A DNA stretch of 64,000 nucleotides from Orychophragmus violaceus (taxonomy: Eukaryota; Streptophyta; Magnoliopsida; Brassicales; Brassicaceae): the NCBI GenBank assembly GCA_030180135.1, contig CM058240.1, positions 70,799,581 to 70,863,580 of the forward strand, in the 5' to 3' direction. The notes under the pieces are model-generated. The model saw nothing but the letters and a program-made list of their open reading frames with translations. It ran no database searches and was not told where the DNA came from. A program made the translations under genes and the position numbers. The stretch's first letter is position 1. Each line of letters begins with the position of its first letter. This document shows, in pieces, positions 25,761 through 37,200 of the stretch.

Positions 25761-28700
25761 TTTCTCCAATCCATGATACATATGTTTCAAGAAGTTTTGG
25801 TAAAAAAGTTTTGTTTAGGATTCTCATAGGACATTTTAGAAGATCAAAGTTTCTTTCTTGTCTGTTAGTAGGGTTACTTAGGGGTGTTTAAAGTGAACAT
25901 AAACTTGTATAACATGCTTCTCAATCTACCTTTAAGAGCATGCAAAAACTAACTTATAGTTGTCTTACCTCACCCAATTTCTCCAATCCATGACACATAT
26001 GTTTCAAAAAGTTTTGGTAAAAATGTTTTGTTTAGGATTCTCATAGGACATTTTAGAAAATCAAAGTTTCTTTCTTGTCTGTTAGTAGGGTTACTTAGGG
26101 GTGTTTAAAGTGAACATAAACTTGTATAACATGCTTCTCATTCTACCTTTAAGAGCATGCAAAAACTAACTTATAGTTGTCTTACCTCACCTAATTTCTC
26201 TAATCCATGACACATATGTTTCAAGAAGTTTTGGTAAAAAAGTTTTGTTTAGGATTCTCATAGGACATTTTAGAAGATCAAAGTTTCTTTCTTGTCTGTT
26301 AGTAGGGTTACTTAGGGGTGTTTAAAGTGAATATAAACTTGTATAACATGCTTCTCAATCTACCTTTAAGAGCATGCAAAAACTAACTTATAGTTGTCTT
26401 ACCTCACCTAATTTCTCTAATCCATGACACATATGTTTCAAGAAGTTTTGGTAAAAATGTTTTGTTTAGGATTCTCATAGGACATTTTAGAAGATCAAAG
26501 TTTCTCTCTTGTCTGTTAGTAGGGTTACTTAGGGGTGTTTAAAGTGAACATAAACTTGTATAACATCCTTCCCATTCTACCTTTAAGAGCATGCAAAAAC
26601 TAACTTATAGTTGTCTTACCTCACCTAATTTCTCCAATCCATGATACATATATTTCAAGAAGTTTTGGTAAAAAAGTTTTGTTTAGGATTCTCATAGGAC
26701 ATTTTAGAAGATCAAAGTTTCTCTCTTGTCTGTTAGTAGGGTTACTTAGGGGTGTTTAAAGTGAACATAAACTTGTATAACATGCTTCTCATTCTACCTT
26801 TAAGAGCATGCAAAAACTAACTTATAGTTGTCTTACCTCACCTAATTTCTCCAATCCATGATACATATGTTTCAAGAAGTTTTGGTAAAAAAGTTTTGTT
26901 TAGGATTCTCATAGGACATTTTAGAAGATCAAAGTTTCTTTCTTGTCTGTTAGTAGGGTTACTTAGGGGTGTTTAAAGTGAACATAAACTTGTATAACAT
27001 GCTTCTCAATCTACCTTTAAGAGCATGCAAAAACTAACTTATAGTTGTCTTACCTCACCTAATTTCTCCAATCCATGATACATATGTTTCAAGAAGTTTT
27101 GGTAACAAAAGTTTTGTTTCGGATTCTCATAGGACATTTTGGAATATCAAAGTTTCTTTCTTGTATGTTAGTAGGGTTACTTAGGGGTGTTTAAAATGAA
27201 CATAAACTTGTATAACATTCTTGTCATTCTTCCTTTAAGAGCATACAAAAACTATTTTATAGTTGTCTTACCTCACGTAATTTCTCCAATCCATGACACA
27301 TATGTTTCAAGAAGTTTTGGTAAAAAAGTTTTGTTTAGGATTCTCATAGGACATTTTAGAAGATCAAAGTTTCTCTCTTGTCTGTTAGTAGGGTTACTTA
27401 GGGGTGTTTAAAGTGAACATAAACTTGTATAACATGCTTCTCATTCTACCTTTAAGAGCATGCAAAAACTAACTTATAGTTGTCTTACCTCACCTAATTT
27501 CTCTAATCCATGACACATATGTTTCAAGAAGTTTTGGTAAAAATGTTTTGTTTAGGATTCTCATAGGATATTTTAGAAGATCAAAGTTTCTTTCTTGTCT
27601 GTTAGTAGTGTTACTTAGGGGTGTTTAAAAGAACATAAACTTGTATAACATTCTTGTCATTCTTCCTTTAAGAGCATACAAAAACTATTTTATAGTTGTC
27701 TTACCTCACGTAATTTCTCCAATCCATGACACATATGTTTCAAGAAATTTTGGTAAAAATGTTTTGTTTAGGATTCTCATAGGACATTTTAGAAGATCAA
27801 AGTTTCTTTCTTGTCAGTTAATAGGGTTATTTAGGGGGGTGTTTAAAGTGAACAAAAACTTGTATAACATGCTTCTCATTCTACCTTTAAGAGCATGCAA
27901 AAACTAACTTATAGTTGTCTTACCTCACCTAATTTCTCTAATCCATGACACATATGTTTCAAGAAGTTTTGGTAAAAAAGTTTTGTTTAGGATTCTCATA
28001 GGACATTTTAGAAGATCAAAGTTTCTTTCTTGTCTGTTAGTAGGGTTACTTAGGGGTGTTTAAAGTGAACATAAACTTGTATAACATGCTTCTCATTCTA
28101 CCTTTAAGAGCATGCAAAAACTAACTTATAGTTGTCTTAACTCACCTAATTTCTCCAATCCATGATACATATGTTTCAAGAAGTTTTGGTAAAAAAGTTT
28201 TGTTTAGGATTCTCATAGGACATTTTAGAAGATCAAAGTTTCTCTCTTGTCTGTTAGTAGGGTTACTTAGGGGTGTTTAAAGTGAACATAAACTTGTATA
28301 ACATGCTTCTCATTCTACCTTTAAGAGCATGCAAAAACTAACTTATAGTTGTCTTACCTCACCTAATTTCTCCAATCCATGATACATATGTTTCAAGAGG
28401 TTTTGGTAAAAAAGTTTTGTTTAGGATTCTCATAGGACATTTTAGAAGATCAAAGTTTCTTTCTTGTCTGTTAGTAGGGTTACTTAGGGGTGTTTAAAGT
28501 GAACATAAACTTGTATAACATGCTTCTCAATCTACCTTTAAGAGCATGCAAAAACTAACTTATAGTTGTCTTACCTCACCCAATTTCTCCAATCCATGAC
28601 ACATATGTTTCAAAAAATTTTGGTAAAAATGTTTTGTTTAGGATTCTCATAGGACATTTTAGAAAATCAAAGTTTCTTTCTTGTCTGTTAGTAGGGTTAC

Positions 28701-31700
28701 TTAGGGGTGTTTAAAGTGAACATAAACTTGTATAACATGCTTCTCATTCTACCTTTAAGAGCATGCAAAAACTAACTTATAGTTGTCTTACCTCACCTAA
28801 TTTCTCTAATCCATGACACATATGTTTCAAGAAGTTTTGGTAAAAAAGTTTTGTTTAGGATTCTCATAGGACATTTTAGAAGATCAAAGTTTCTTTCTTG
28901 TCTGTTAGTAGGGTTACTTAGGGGTGTTTAAAGTGAACATAAACTTGTATAACATGCTTCTCAATCTACCTTTAAGAGCATGCAAAAACTAACTTATAGT
29001 TGTCTTACCTCACCTAATTTCTCTAATCCATGACACATATGTTTCAAGAAGTTTTGGTAAAAATGTTTTGTTTAGGATTCTCATAGGACATTTTAGAAGA
29101 TCAAAGTTTCTCTCTTGTCTGTTAGTAGGGTTACTTAGGGGTGTTTAAAGTGAACATAAACTTGTATAACATCCTTCCCATTCTACCTTTAAGAGCATGC
29201 AAAAACTAACTTATAGTTGTCTTACCTCACCTAATTTCTCCAATCCATGATACATATATTTCAAGAAGTTTTGGTAAAAAAGTTTTGTTTAGGATTCTCA
29301 TAGGACATTTTAGAAGATCAAAGTTTCTCTCTTGTCTGTTAGTAGGGTTACTTAGGGGTGTTTAAAGTGAACATAAACTTGTATAACATGCTTCTCATTC
29401 TACCTTTAAGAGCATGCAAAAACTAACTTATACTTGTCTTACCTCACCTAATTTCTCCAATCCATGATACATATGTTTCAAGAAGTTTTGGTAAAAAAGT
29501 TTTGTTTAGGATTCTCATAGGACATTTTAGAAGATCAAAGTTTCTTTCTTGTCTGTTAGTAGGGTTACTTAGGGGTGTTTAAAGTGAACATAAACTTGTA
29601 TAACATGCTTCTCAATCTACCTTTAAGAGCATGCAAAAACTAACTTATAGTTGTCTTACCTCACCTAATTTCTCCAATCCATGATACATATGTTTCAAGA
29701 AGTTTTGGTAACAAAAGTTTTGTTTCGGATTCTCATAGGACATTTTGGAATATCAAAGTTTCTTTCTTGTATGTTAGTAGGGTTACTTAGGGGTGTTTAA
29801 AATGAACATAAACTTGTATAACATGCTTCCCATTCTACCTTTAAGAGCATGCAAAAACTAACTTATAGTTGTCTTACCTCACCTAATTTCTCCAATCCAT
29901 GATACATATGTTTCAAGAAGTTTTGGTAAAAAAGTTTTGTTTAGGATTCTCATAGGACATTTTAGAAGATCAAAGTTTCTCTCTTGTCTGTTAGTAGGGT
30001 TACTTAGGGGTGTTTAAAGTGAACATAAACTTGTATAACATGCTTCTCATTCTACCTTTAAGAGCATGCAAAAACTAACTTATAGTTGTCTTACCTCACC
30101 TAATTTCTCTAATCCATGACACATATGTTTCAAGAAGTTTTGGTAAAAATGTTTTGTTTAGGATTCTCATAGGATATTTTAGAAGATCAAAGTTTCTTTC
30201 TTGTCTGTTAGTAGTGTTACTTAGGGGTGTTTAAAAGAACATAAACTTGTATAACATTCTTGTCATTCTTCCTTTAAGAGCATACAAAAACTATCTTATA
30301 GTTGTCTTACCTCACCTAATTTCTCCAATCCATGACACATATGTTTCAAGAAATTTTGGTAAAAATGTTTTGTTTAGGATTCTCATAGGACATTTTAGAA
30401 GATCAAAGTTTCTTTCTTGTCTGTTAATAGGGTTATTTAGGGGGGTGTTTAAAGTGAACAAAAACTTGTATAACATGCTTCTCATTCTACCTTTAAGAGC
30501 ATGCAAAAACTAACTTATAGTTGTCTTACCTCACCTAATTTCTCTAATCCATGACACATATGTTTCAAGAAGTTTTGGTAAAAAAGTTTTGTTTAGGATT
30601 CTCATAGGACATTTTAGAAGATCAAAGTTTCTTTCTTGTCTGTTAGTAGGGTTACTTAGGGGTGTTTAAAGTGAACATAAACTTGTATAACATGCTTCTC
30701 ATTCTACCTTTAAGAGCATGCAAAAACTAACTTATAGTTGTCTTACCTCACCTAATTTCTCTAATCCATGACACATATGTTTCAAGAAGTTTTGGTAAAA
30801 ATGTTTTGTTTATGATTCTCATAGGACATTTTAGAAGATCAAAGTTTCTTTCTTGTCTGTTAGTAGTGTTACTTAGGGGTGTTTAAAAGAACATAAACTT
30901 GTATAACATTCTTGTCATTCTTCCTTTAAGAGCATACAAAAACTATTTTATAGTTGTCTTACCTCACGTAATTTCTCCAATCCATGACACATATGTTTCA
31001 AGAAATTTTGGTAAAAATGTTTTGTTTAGGATTCTCATAGGACATTTTAGAAGATCAAAGTTTCTTTCTTGTCAGTTAATAGGGTTATTTAGGGGGGTGT
31101 TTAAAGTGAACAAAAACTTGTATAACATGCTTCTCATTCTACCTTTAAGAGCATGCAAAAACTAACTTATAGTTGTCTTACCTCACCTAATTTCTCTAAT
31201 CCATGACACATATGTTTCAAGAAGTTTTGGTAAAAAAGTTTTGTTTAGGATTCTCATAGGACATTTTAGAAGATCAAAGTTTCTTTCTTGTCTGTTAGTA
31301 GGGTTACTTAGGGGTGTTTAAAGTGAACATAAACTTGTATAACATGCTTCTCATTCTACCTTTAAGAGCATGCAAAAACTAACTTATAGTTGTCTTACCT
31401 CACCTAATTTCTCTAATCCATGACACATATGTTTCAAGAAGTTTTGGTAAAAAAGTTTTGTTTAGGATTCTCATAGGACATTTTAGAAGATCAAAGTTTC
31501 TCTCTTGTCTGTTAGTAGGGTTACTTAGGGGTGTTTAAAGTGAACATAAACTTGTATAACATCCTTCCCATTCTACCTTTAAGAGCATGCAAAAACTAAC
31601 TTATAGTTGTCTTACCTCACCTAATTTCTCCAATCCATGATACATATATTTTAAGAAGTTTTGGTAAAAAAGTTTTGTTTAGGATTCTCATAGGACATTT

Positions 31701-33478
31701 TAGAAGATCAAAGTTTCTTTCTTGTCTGTTAGTAGGGTTACTTAGGGGTGTTTAAAGTGAACATAAACTTGTATAACATGCTTCTCAATCTACCTTTAAG
31801 AGCATGCAAAAACTAACTTATAGTTGTCTTACCTCACCTAATTTCTCCAATCCATGATACATATGTTTCAAGAAGTTTTGGTAACAAAAGTTTTGTTTCG
31901 GATTCTCATAGGACATTTTGGAATATCAAAGTTTCTTTATTGTATGTTAGTAGGGTTACTTAGGAGTGTTTAAAATGAACATAAACTTGTATAACATGCT
32001 TCCCATTCTACCTTTAAGATCATGCAAAAACTAACTTATAGTTGTCTTACCTCACCTAATTTCTCCAATCCATGATACATATGTTTCAAGAAGTTTTGGT
32101 AAAAAAGTTTTGTTTAGGATTCTCATAGGACATTTTAGAAGATCAAAGTTTCTCTCTTGTCTGTTAGTAGGGTTACTTAGGGGTGTTTAAAGTGAACATA
32201 AACTTGTATAACATGCTTCTCATTCTACCTTTAAGAGCATGCAAAAACTAACTTATAGTTGTCTTACCTCACCTAATTTCTCTAATCCATGACACATATG
32301 TTTCAAGAAATTTTGGTAAAAATGTTTTGTTTAGGATTCTCATAGGATATTTTAGAAGATCAAAGTTTCTTTCTTGTCTGTTAGTAGTGTTACTTAGGGG
32401 TGTTTAAAAGAACATAAACTTGTATAACATTCTTGTCATTCTTCCTTTAAGAGCATACAAAAACTATCTTATAGTTGTCTTACCTCACCTAATTTCTCCA
32501 ATCCATGACACATATGTTTCAAGAAATTTTGGTAAAAATGTTTTGTTTAGGATTCTCATAGGACATTTTAGAAGATCAAAGTTTCTTTCTTGTCTGTTAA
32601 TAGGGTTATTTAGGGGGGTGTTTAAAGTGAACAAAAACTTGTATAACATGCTTCTCATTCTACCTTTAAGAGCATGCAAAAACTAACTTATAGTTGTCTT
32701 ACCTCACCTAATTTCTCTAATCCATGACACATATGTTTCAAGAAGTTTTGGTAAAAAAGTTTTGTTTAGGATTCTCATAGGACATTTTAGAAGATCAAAG
32801 TTTCTTTCTTGTCTGTTAGTAGGGTTACTTAGGGGTGTTTAAAGTGAACATAAACTTGTATAACATGCTTCTCATTCTACCTTTAAGAGCATGCAAAAAC
32901 TAACTTATAGTTGTCTTACCTCACCTAATTTCTCTAATCCATGACACATATGTTTCAAGAAGTTTTGGTAAAAATGTTTTGTTTATGATTCTCATAGGAC
33001 ATTTTAGAAGATCAAAGTTTCTTTCTTGTCTGTTAGTAGTGTTACTTAGGGGTGTTTAAAAGAACATAAACTTGTATAACATTCTTGTCATTCTTCCTTT
33101 AAGAGCATACAAAAACTATTTTATAGTTGTCTTACCTCACGTAATTTCTCCAATCCATGACACATATGTTTCAAGAAATTTTGGTAAAAATGTTTTGTTT
33201 AGGATTCTCATAGGACATTTTAGAAGATCAAAGTTTCTTTCTTGTCAGTTAATAGGGTTATTTAGGGGGGTGTTTAAAGTGAACAAAAACTTGTATAACA
33301 TGCTTCTCATTCTACCTTTAAGAGCATGCAAAAACTAACTTATAGTTGTCTTACCTCACCTAATTTCTCTAATCCATGACACATATGTTTCAAGAAGTTT
33401 TGGTAAAAAAGTTTTGTTTAGGATTCTCATAGGACATTTTAGAAGATCAAAGTTTCTTTCTTGTCTGTTAGTAGGGTT

Positions 33479-33483
33479 ACTTA
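33479..33483 (+). repeat. Target site duplication, left (ACTTA)
   Basis: ACTTA directly precedes the 5' LTR and is repeated at 39263-39267 after the 3' LTR. Removing the element and one copy gives GTTAGTAGGGTTACTTAGGG, the normal satellite monomer junction. Five bases is the usual size for copia integrase. Confidence 0.93.
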
Positions 33484-33822
33484 TATTGAATTGGAGATCA
33501 TACTATGCATAATTCAACAATGTGCAAAGTTGGGGCAGTTTGTGATAATGTGTCTCGGATGTAAATCATATTAAGGGTCTACACTCTCTCCTAAGGTTAA
33601 CCTTCAAGTATCTTGGCTTATTACTATTTTGGGAAGTCTGAGAAGATCAGAACAGTAAGGACCAGGATCAGAGGCACCTAAGGTCCTGTCACTTTCACCA
33701 GAACAAGACAAAGGAAGGTCACCATCTTGTGACTGTTTTTCCTCTCTCTCTCCAACGAATTTCCCATTTGTTTTCTTCTGGTTTATCATTTGTTTATTGT
33801 TCATTAACCCTAGCAGTAGCTC

Positions 33823-33830
33823 TATATATA
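33823..33830 (+). promoter_or_regulatory. TATA box of the 5' LTR promoter
   Basis: TATATATA sits about two thirds of the way into the LTR, followed by TTGTTGTAACTC. This is the only strong TATA-like element in the LTR and is well placed to start the genomic RNA about 30 bp downstream, which would put the U3/R boundary near 33855-33865. The same motif is at 39086-39093 in the 3' LTR, where it could drive transcription outward into the satellite. Confidence 0.65.
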
Positions 33831-33909
33831 TTGTTGTAACTCATTTGGTTTATACACAAGAGAAATATACATCTCTTTCACTCTTATACCACTCTCTCTC
33901 TCTACCGCA

Positions 33910-33935
33910 GCTGAAAACCCTAATTGGGTTTCAGC
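33910..33935 (+). promoter_or_regulatory. Hairpin with telobox-like AAACCCTAA in the LTR
   Basis: GCTGAAAACCC and GGGTTTCAGC pair with one bulged A around a TAATT loop. The left arm contains AAACCCTAA, the plant telobox, which is common near the start of plant housekeeping and translation genes. It lies downstream of the TATA box, so it would be in the 5' end of the RNA. It could act as a DNA motif, as an RNA structure, or as neither. The copy in the 3' LTR is at 39173-39198. Confidence 0.5.
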
Positions 33936-33999
33936 CTTCTTCTTCAATTCTCCAAAGCAATCTACCCTAATTTCTCTATCTAAATCAACTATTCTAACA

Positions 34000-34011
34000 T
34001 GGTATCAGAGC
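34000..34011 (+). other. Primer binding site for initiator-Met tRNA
   Basis: TGGTATCAGAGC directly follows the LTR end. It is complementary to the 3' end of plant initiator methionine tRNA (...GCUCUGAUACCA), the usual primer of plant copia elements. The complementarity is 12 bases and then stops. Confidence 0.93.
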
Positions 34012-34215
34012 TTTAAGCTTCTGTACCTCATTTACTTCCGCTGAAACTCACAAAAATCTGTTCTTGAGCTCTTAAGTTCTTAAGCTCACTTCTCAGTTCT
34101 TATAAGTTCTTCTAAGTTCTTAAGCTCATTTCTTTTACTTCTTGTGTTCTGTGTGAGTTGAGAACGCCCCATTTCATCTTGAATACTCCCTCCTTGCTTT
34201 ATATCAGTCTTAGCA
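34012..34215 (+). other. Retrotransposon leader with a 40-bp spaced repeat
   Basis: This is 204 bp of untranslated leader between the primer binding site and the polyprotein start, rich in C and T. TAAGTTCTTAAGCTCA occurs twice exactly (34073-34088 and 34113-34128), with further partial AAGTTCT copies between. Packaging and dimerisation signals of LTR elements usually lie in this region, but I cannot identify one. Confidence 0.7.
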
Positions 34216-37200
34216 ATGGAGAACTCAAGAGTTATTATTCCTGTGATTTTGAAAGGCTCAAACTACATTGTTTGGGCTAGGATGGTGAAGTCTGCACTTG
34301 GAGGCAGAGGTCTGTGGAAGTATATCCTGAGTGACACTGCTCCACAGAAGGTGTTTAAGGCCAGGTCTGAAGCTGAAGCCAAGAAAGGAGCTGAGGCAGA
34401 GACTAAAGGCAGTGATGAGTCTCTTGAAGAGGCAGCTGAAGCAGAAGAAGAGGCGTGGATGCAAGGGGACCAGAATGTGCTTTCTATACTCCAAAGCTCA
34501 CTGGACCAGCACCTATTGGAAGCCTACTCTTATTGTGTGACTTCTAAGCAGCTGTGGGATACTCTTGAGAAGGTTTATGGGAATAAATCAAACTTAACAA
34601 GAGTCTTTGAAGTGAAGCTGGCCATTAACAATCTCCAGCAAGAAGACATGGAGTTTAAAGCTCATTTTGGGAAGTTTAGCTCACTGTGGTCAGAGTTGGA
34701 GATGCTGAGGCCACCAAGCAGTGATCCTTTGGTGTTGCAAGAAAGGAGAGAGCAAGATAAAGTCTTTGCTCTTCTGCTCACCTTGAACTCATCCTATAAT
34801 TCCTTGATCAAGCATATCCTAAGGGCAGACACTCTACCTGACATTGATGATGTGTGTGGGCAAATTCAGAAGGAACAAGGCTCATTTGGGTTGTTCAAAG
34901 GGAAAGGAGAGCTGGTAACCGCAAACAAGGGGCTGTACAAGGCTGATGAGAGGAAGAACTATGGAGGTGACCAGAGAGGAGTCTTGATGTGTGATTTTTG
35001 CAAGAAGAGTGGGCATTTGAAGGATAGATGCTGGCGCCTTCACCCTAACCTCAGACCCTCATCTCACAACAACAGGTTCAAAGATCAAAGGGCAAACTAT
35101 TCATATGGTGCAGCTGGACCAGGTTCTTCTTCAATGCAGCAATGTGATGAAGGGAGAGCAATGGTGGTTCATCAAGCACCAGCTGTGACTGCTCAGAATG
35201 ATGTGGTAAGGAGGTCAGACCTTGAGGCTCTCATCAAAGCTCTCAAGGAGAACTCTGGTATGGCTCTTGGTACTTCACTTTTTGCATCAAACAAACTGAA
35301 ACCTTTGATCATTGATTCAGGAGCCTCTCATCATATGATAAGTGATTCTAAGTTGATAAACAATGTTGAACCTGCCTTAGGAAGTGTAGTGATTGCAAAT
35401 GGTGATAAAATTCCAATACAAGGCATAGGAAATCTGAAAATGTTTAACAAAGAATCTAAAGCCTTCTTTATGCCTAGTTTCACATCAAACTTAGTTTCTG
35501 TAAAAAGGATAGCCACTGATTTGAATTGCAATGTTATTTTCAGTCCTAATGATGTTGTGTTTCAGGATATTAAAACAAGTAAGTTGATTGGGAAAGGTGT
35601 GACAAAGGATGAGCTCTACATGGTTGAAGACACCAATCCCTCTTCTGAACTATCTGCTGCTTTATCTACTGCTTTATCTACTTGTGTTGGTGTGGATGAT
35701 TCCATTTGGCATGCTAGATTAGGACATACACACTCTAGGGCTTTAGGACTCTTATTGCCTTCTGTTTCTTTTAAAAATGATGATTGTGAGGCTTGTATCC
35801 TTGGTAAACATTGCAAATCTGTTTTTCCAAACTCTAAAACTACTTATGAAAGTTGCTTTGATCTTGTTCACTCTGATGTATGGACTGCTCCTTGTGTGTC
35901 TAGAGAGAATCATAAGTATTTTGTTACATTCATTGACGAAAAATCTAAATACACTTGGATAACACTGATGCAAACTAAGGATAGGGTGCTAGAAGCTTTT
36001 ATGAACTTCCAAAATCATGTTACTAACCACTTTAATGCTAAGATCAAAATTTTTAGATCAGACAATGGTGGTGAGTACACAAGCAATGCATTCAAACAAC
36101 ATTTGTCAAAGTATGGAATTCTTCATCAAACTAGCTGTCCTTACACTCCACAACAAAATGGAGTGGCTGAGAGGAAGAATAGACATTTAATGGAGGTTGC
36201 AAGGTCCATGATGTTCTACAAGAATGTTCCTAAGAAGTTTTGGGGAGATGCAGTCATGACTGCTTGTTATTTGATCAATAGAACTCCCACAAGAGTGCTT
36301 AAGGATCAATCTCCATTTCAGGTACTAAACAAGACCAATCCATTAGTTAATCACTTACGTGTGTTTGGGTGTATTTGCTTTGTGTTAATACCAGGGGAAC
36401 AAAGGGATAAGTTGGATGCTAAGAGCACCAAAGCTATGTTCATTGGTTACTCCACAACACAAAGAGGATACAAGTGTTATGTACCTGAAACAAGGAAGGT
36501 CTTGATCTCCAGAGATGTGAAATTCATGGAGACAAAGAGTTTCTATGATGAGAAGAATTGGGACAGCTTGAAGGATCTTCCTACTTCCCAATCAGATAGA
36601 GCTGCAAACTTAAGAAGAATCATGGAGAGTCTTGGCATTAGTGTACCACAAGAACCGGTCAGAACAAGCACACAACCTACTCCAGTCTCGGATGCACCTT
36701 TGGAAGATTCACAACAACCCCATCTTGATCATGAGGGGGACACATCAGAATCAGAATCAGAGCAAGAACCGCAACAAACTGATTCTGCTATACATGATCA
36801 AGCTGGCGTTGAAGTGCATGAAGAACATGAGATAGAACCTGAGGGAGTGGGTAATCAGAATGAGGAGATTGTTCAGCCAATGGACCAACAGATTCAAGCA
36901 CTAAGGAGGAGTACAAGGGAGAAAAAGGATCCATCAGAATGGATGAAGACTAGAGTGTTATTCAACAGCAATGCAGTAGCTCACCCTATTCAAGCTGTGT
37001 GCAGTTTAGCTCATGTACCTTTGGAGCATCAAGTGTTTATTGGAAAGTTGGATCAAGAAGAAGTACCAACAACCTATGAAGAAGCAAAGGGAGATAAGAG
37101 ATGGATGCAGGCTGTGGATGAGGAAATCAAAGCAATGGAGAACAATGAGACTTGGTATGAATCTGAACTCCCTAGAGGAAAGAAGGCAGTAACTTCTAAA

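Larger units (their letters stand above)
1..33483 (+). repeat. Tandem satellite array, about 217-bp monomer, left block
   Basis: About 154 head-to-tail copies of an AT-rich monomer of 216-219 bp fill this block with no inverted copies and no other sequence. Each monomer can be phased from CTTAGGGGTG. It then carries TTTAAA, a GCATGC palindrome near +61, a CATATG palindrome near +119, a doubled AAGTTTTG motif 14 bp apart, and ends in GTTAGTAGGGTTA. Monomers differ by recurrent diagnostic variants that recur in fixed order, forming higher-order repeats. Small frames of 64-88 codons recur here only because the sequence repeats; they are not genes. I do not recognise the family. A centromeric or other heterochromatic role is inferred from array length and structure only. 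The array continues past the left edge of the window. Confidence 0.97.
33484..33999 (+). repeat. 5' LTR, 516 bp
   Basis: The LTR starts TATTGAATTGG and ends CTATTCTAACA. Its start is fixed by the ACTTA duplication on the left and by the end of the polypurine tract at the other LTR; its end is fixed by the primer binding site at 34000. Reading against 38747-39262 I found no difference. It contains a TATA box, a CT-rich stretch near 33890-33904, and a hairpin with an AAACCCTAA motif near the 3' end. A short inverted repeat, TTGAATT / AATTCAA, lies at 33486-33492 and 33511-33517. A 66-codon antisense frame (33604-33804) is shared by both LTRs and I treat it as chance. Confidence 0.95.

Noticed and set aside
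1..33483. A CRISPR-like array, because of regular repetition.
   Set aside because: The whole 217-bp unit repeats with no unique spacers, the units are far too long, and the context is a plant genome.
33481..33490. Placing the LTR start at the canonical TG (33487).
   Set aside because: That start would give TATAT on the left against ACTTA on the right, with no target duplication, and would leave TAT between the polypurine tract and the LTR. Starting at 33484 fits both.
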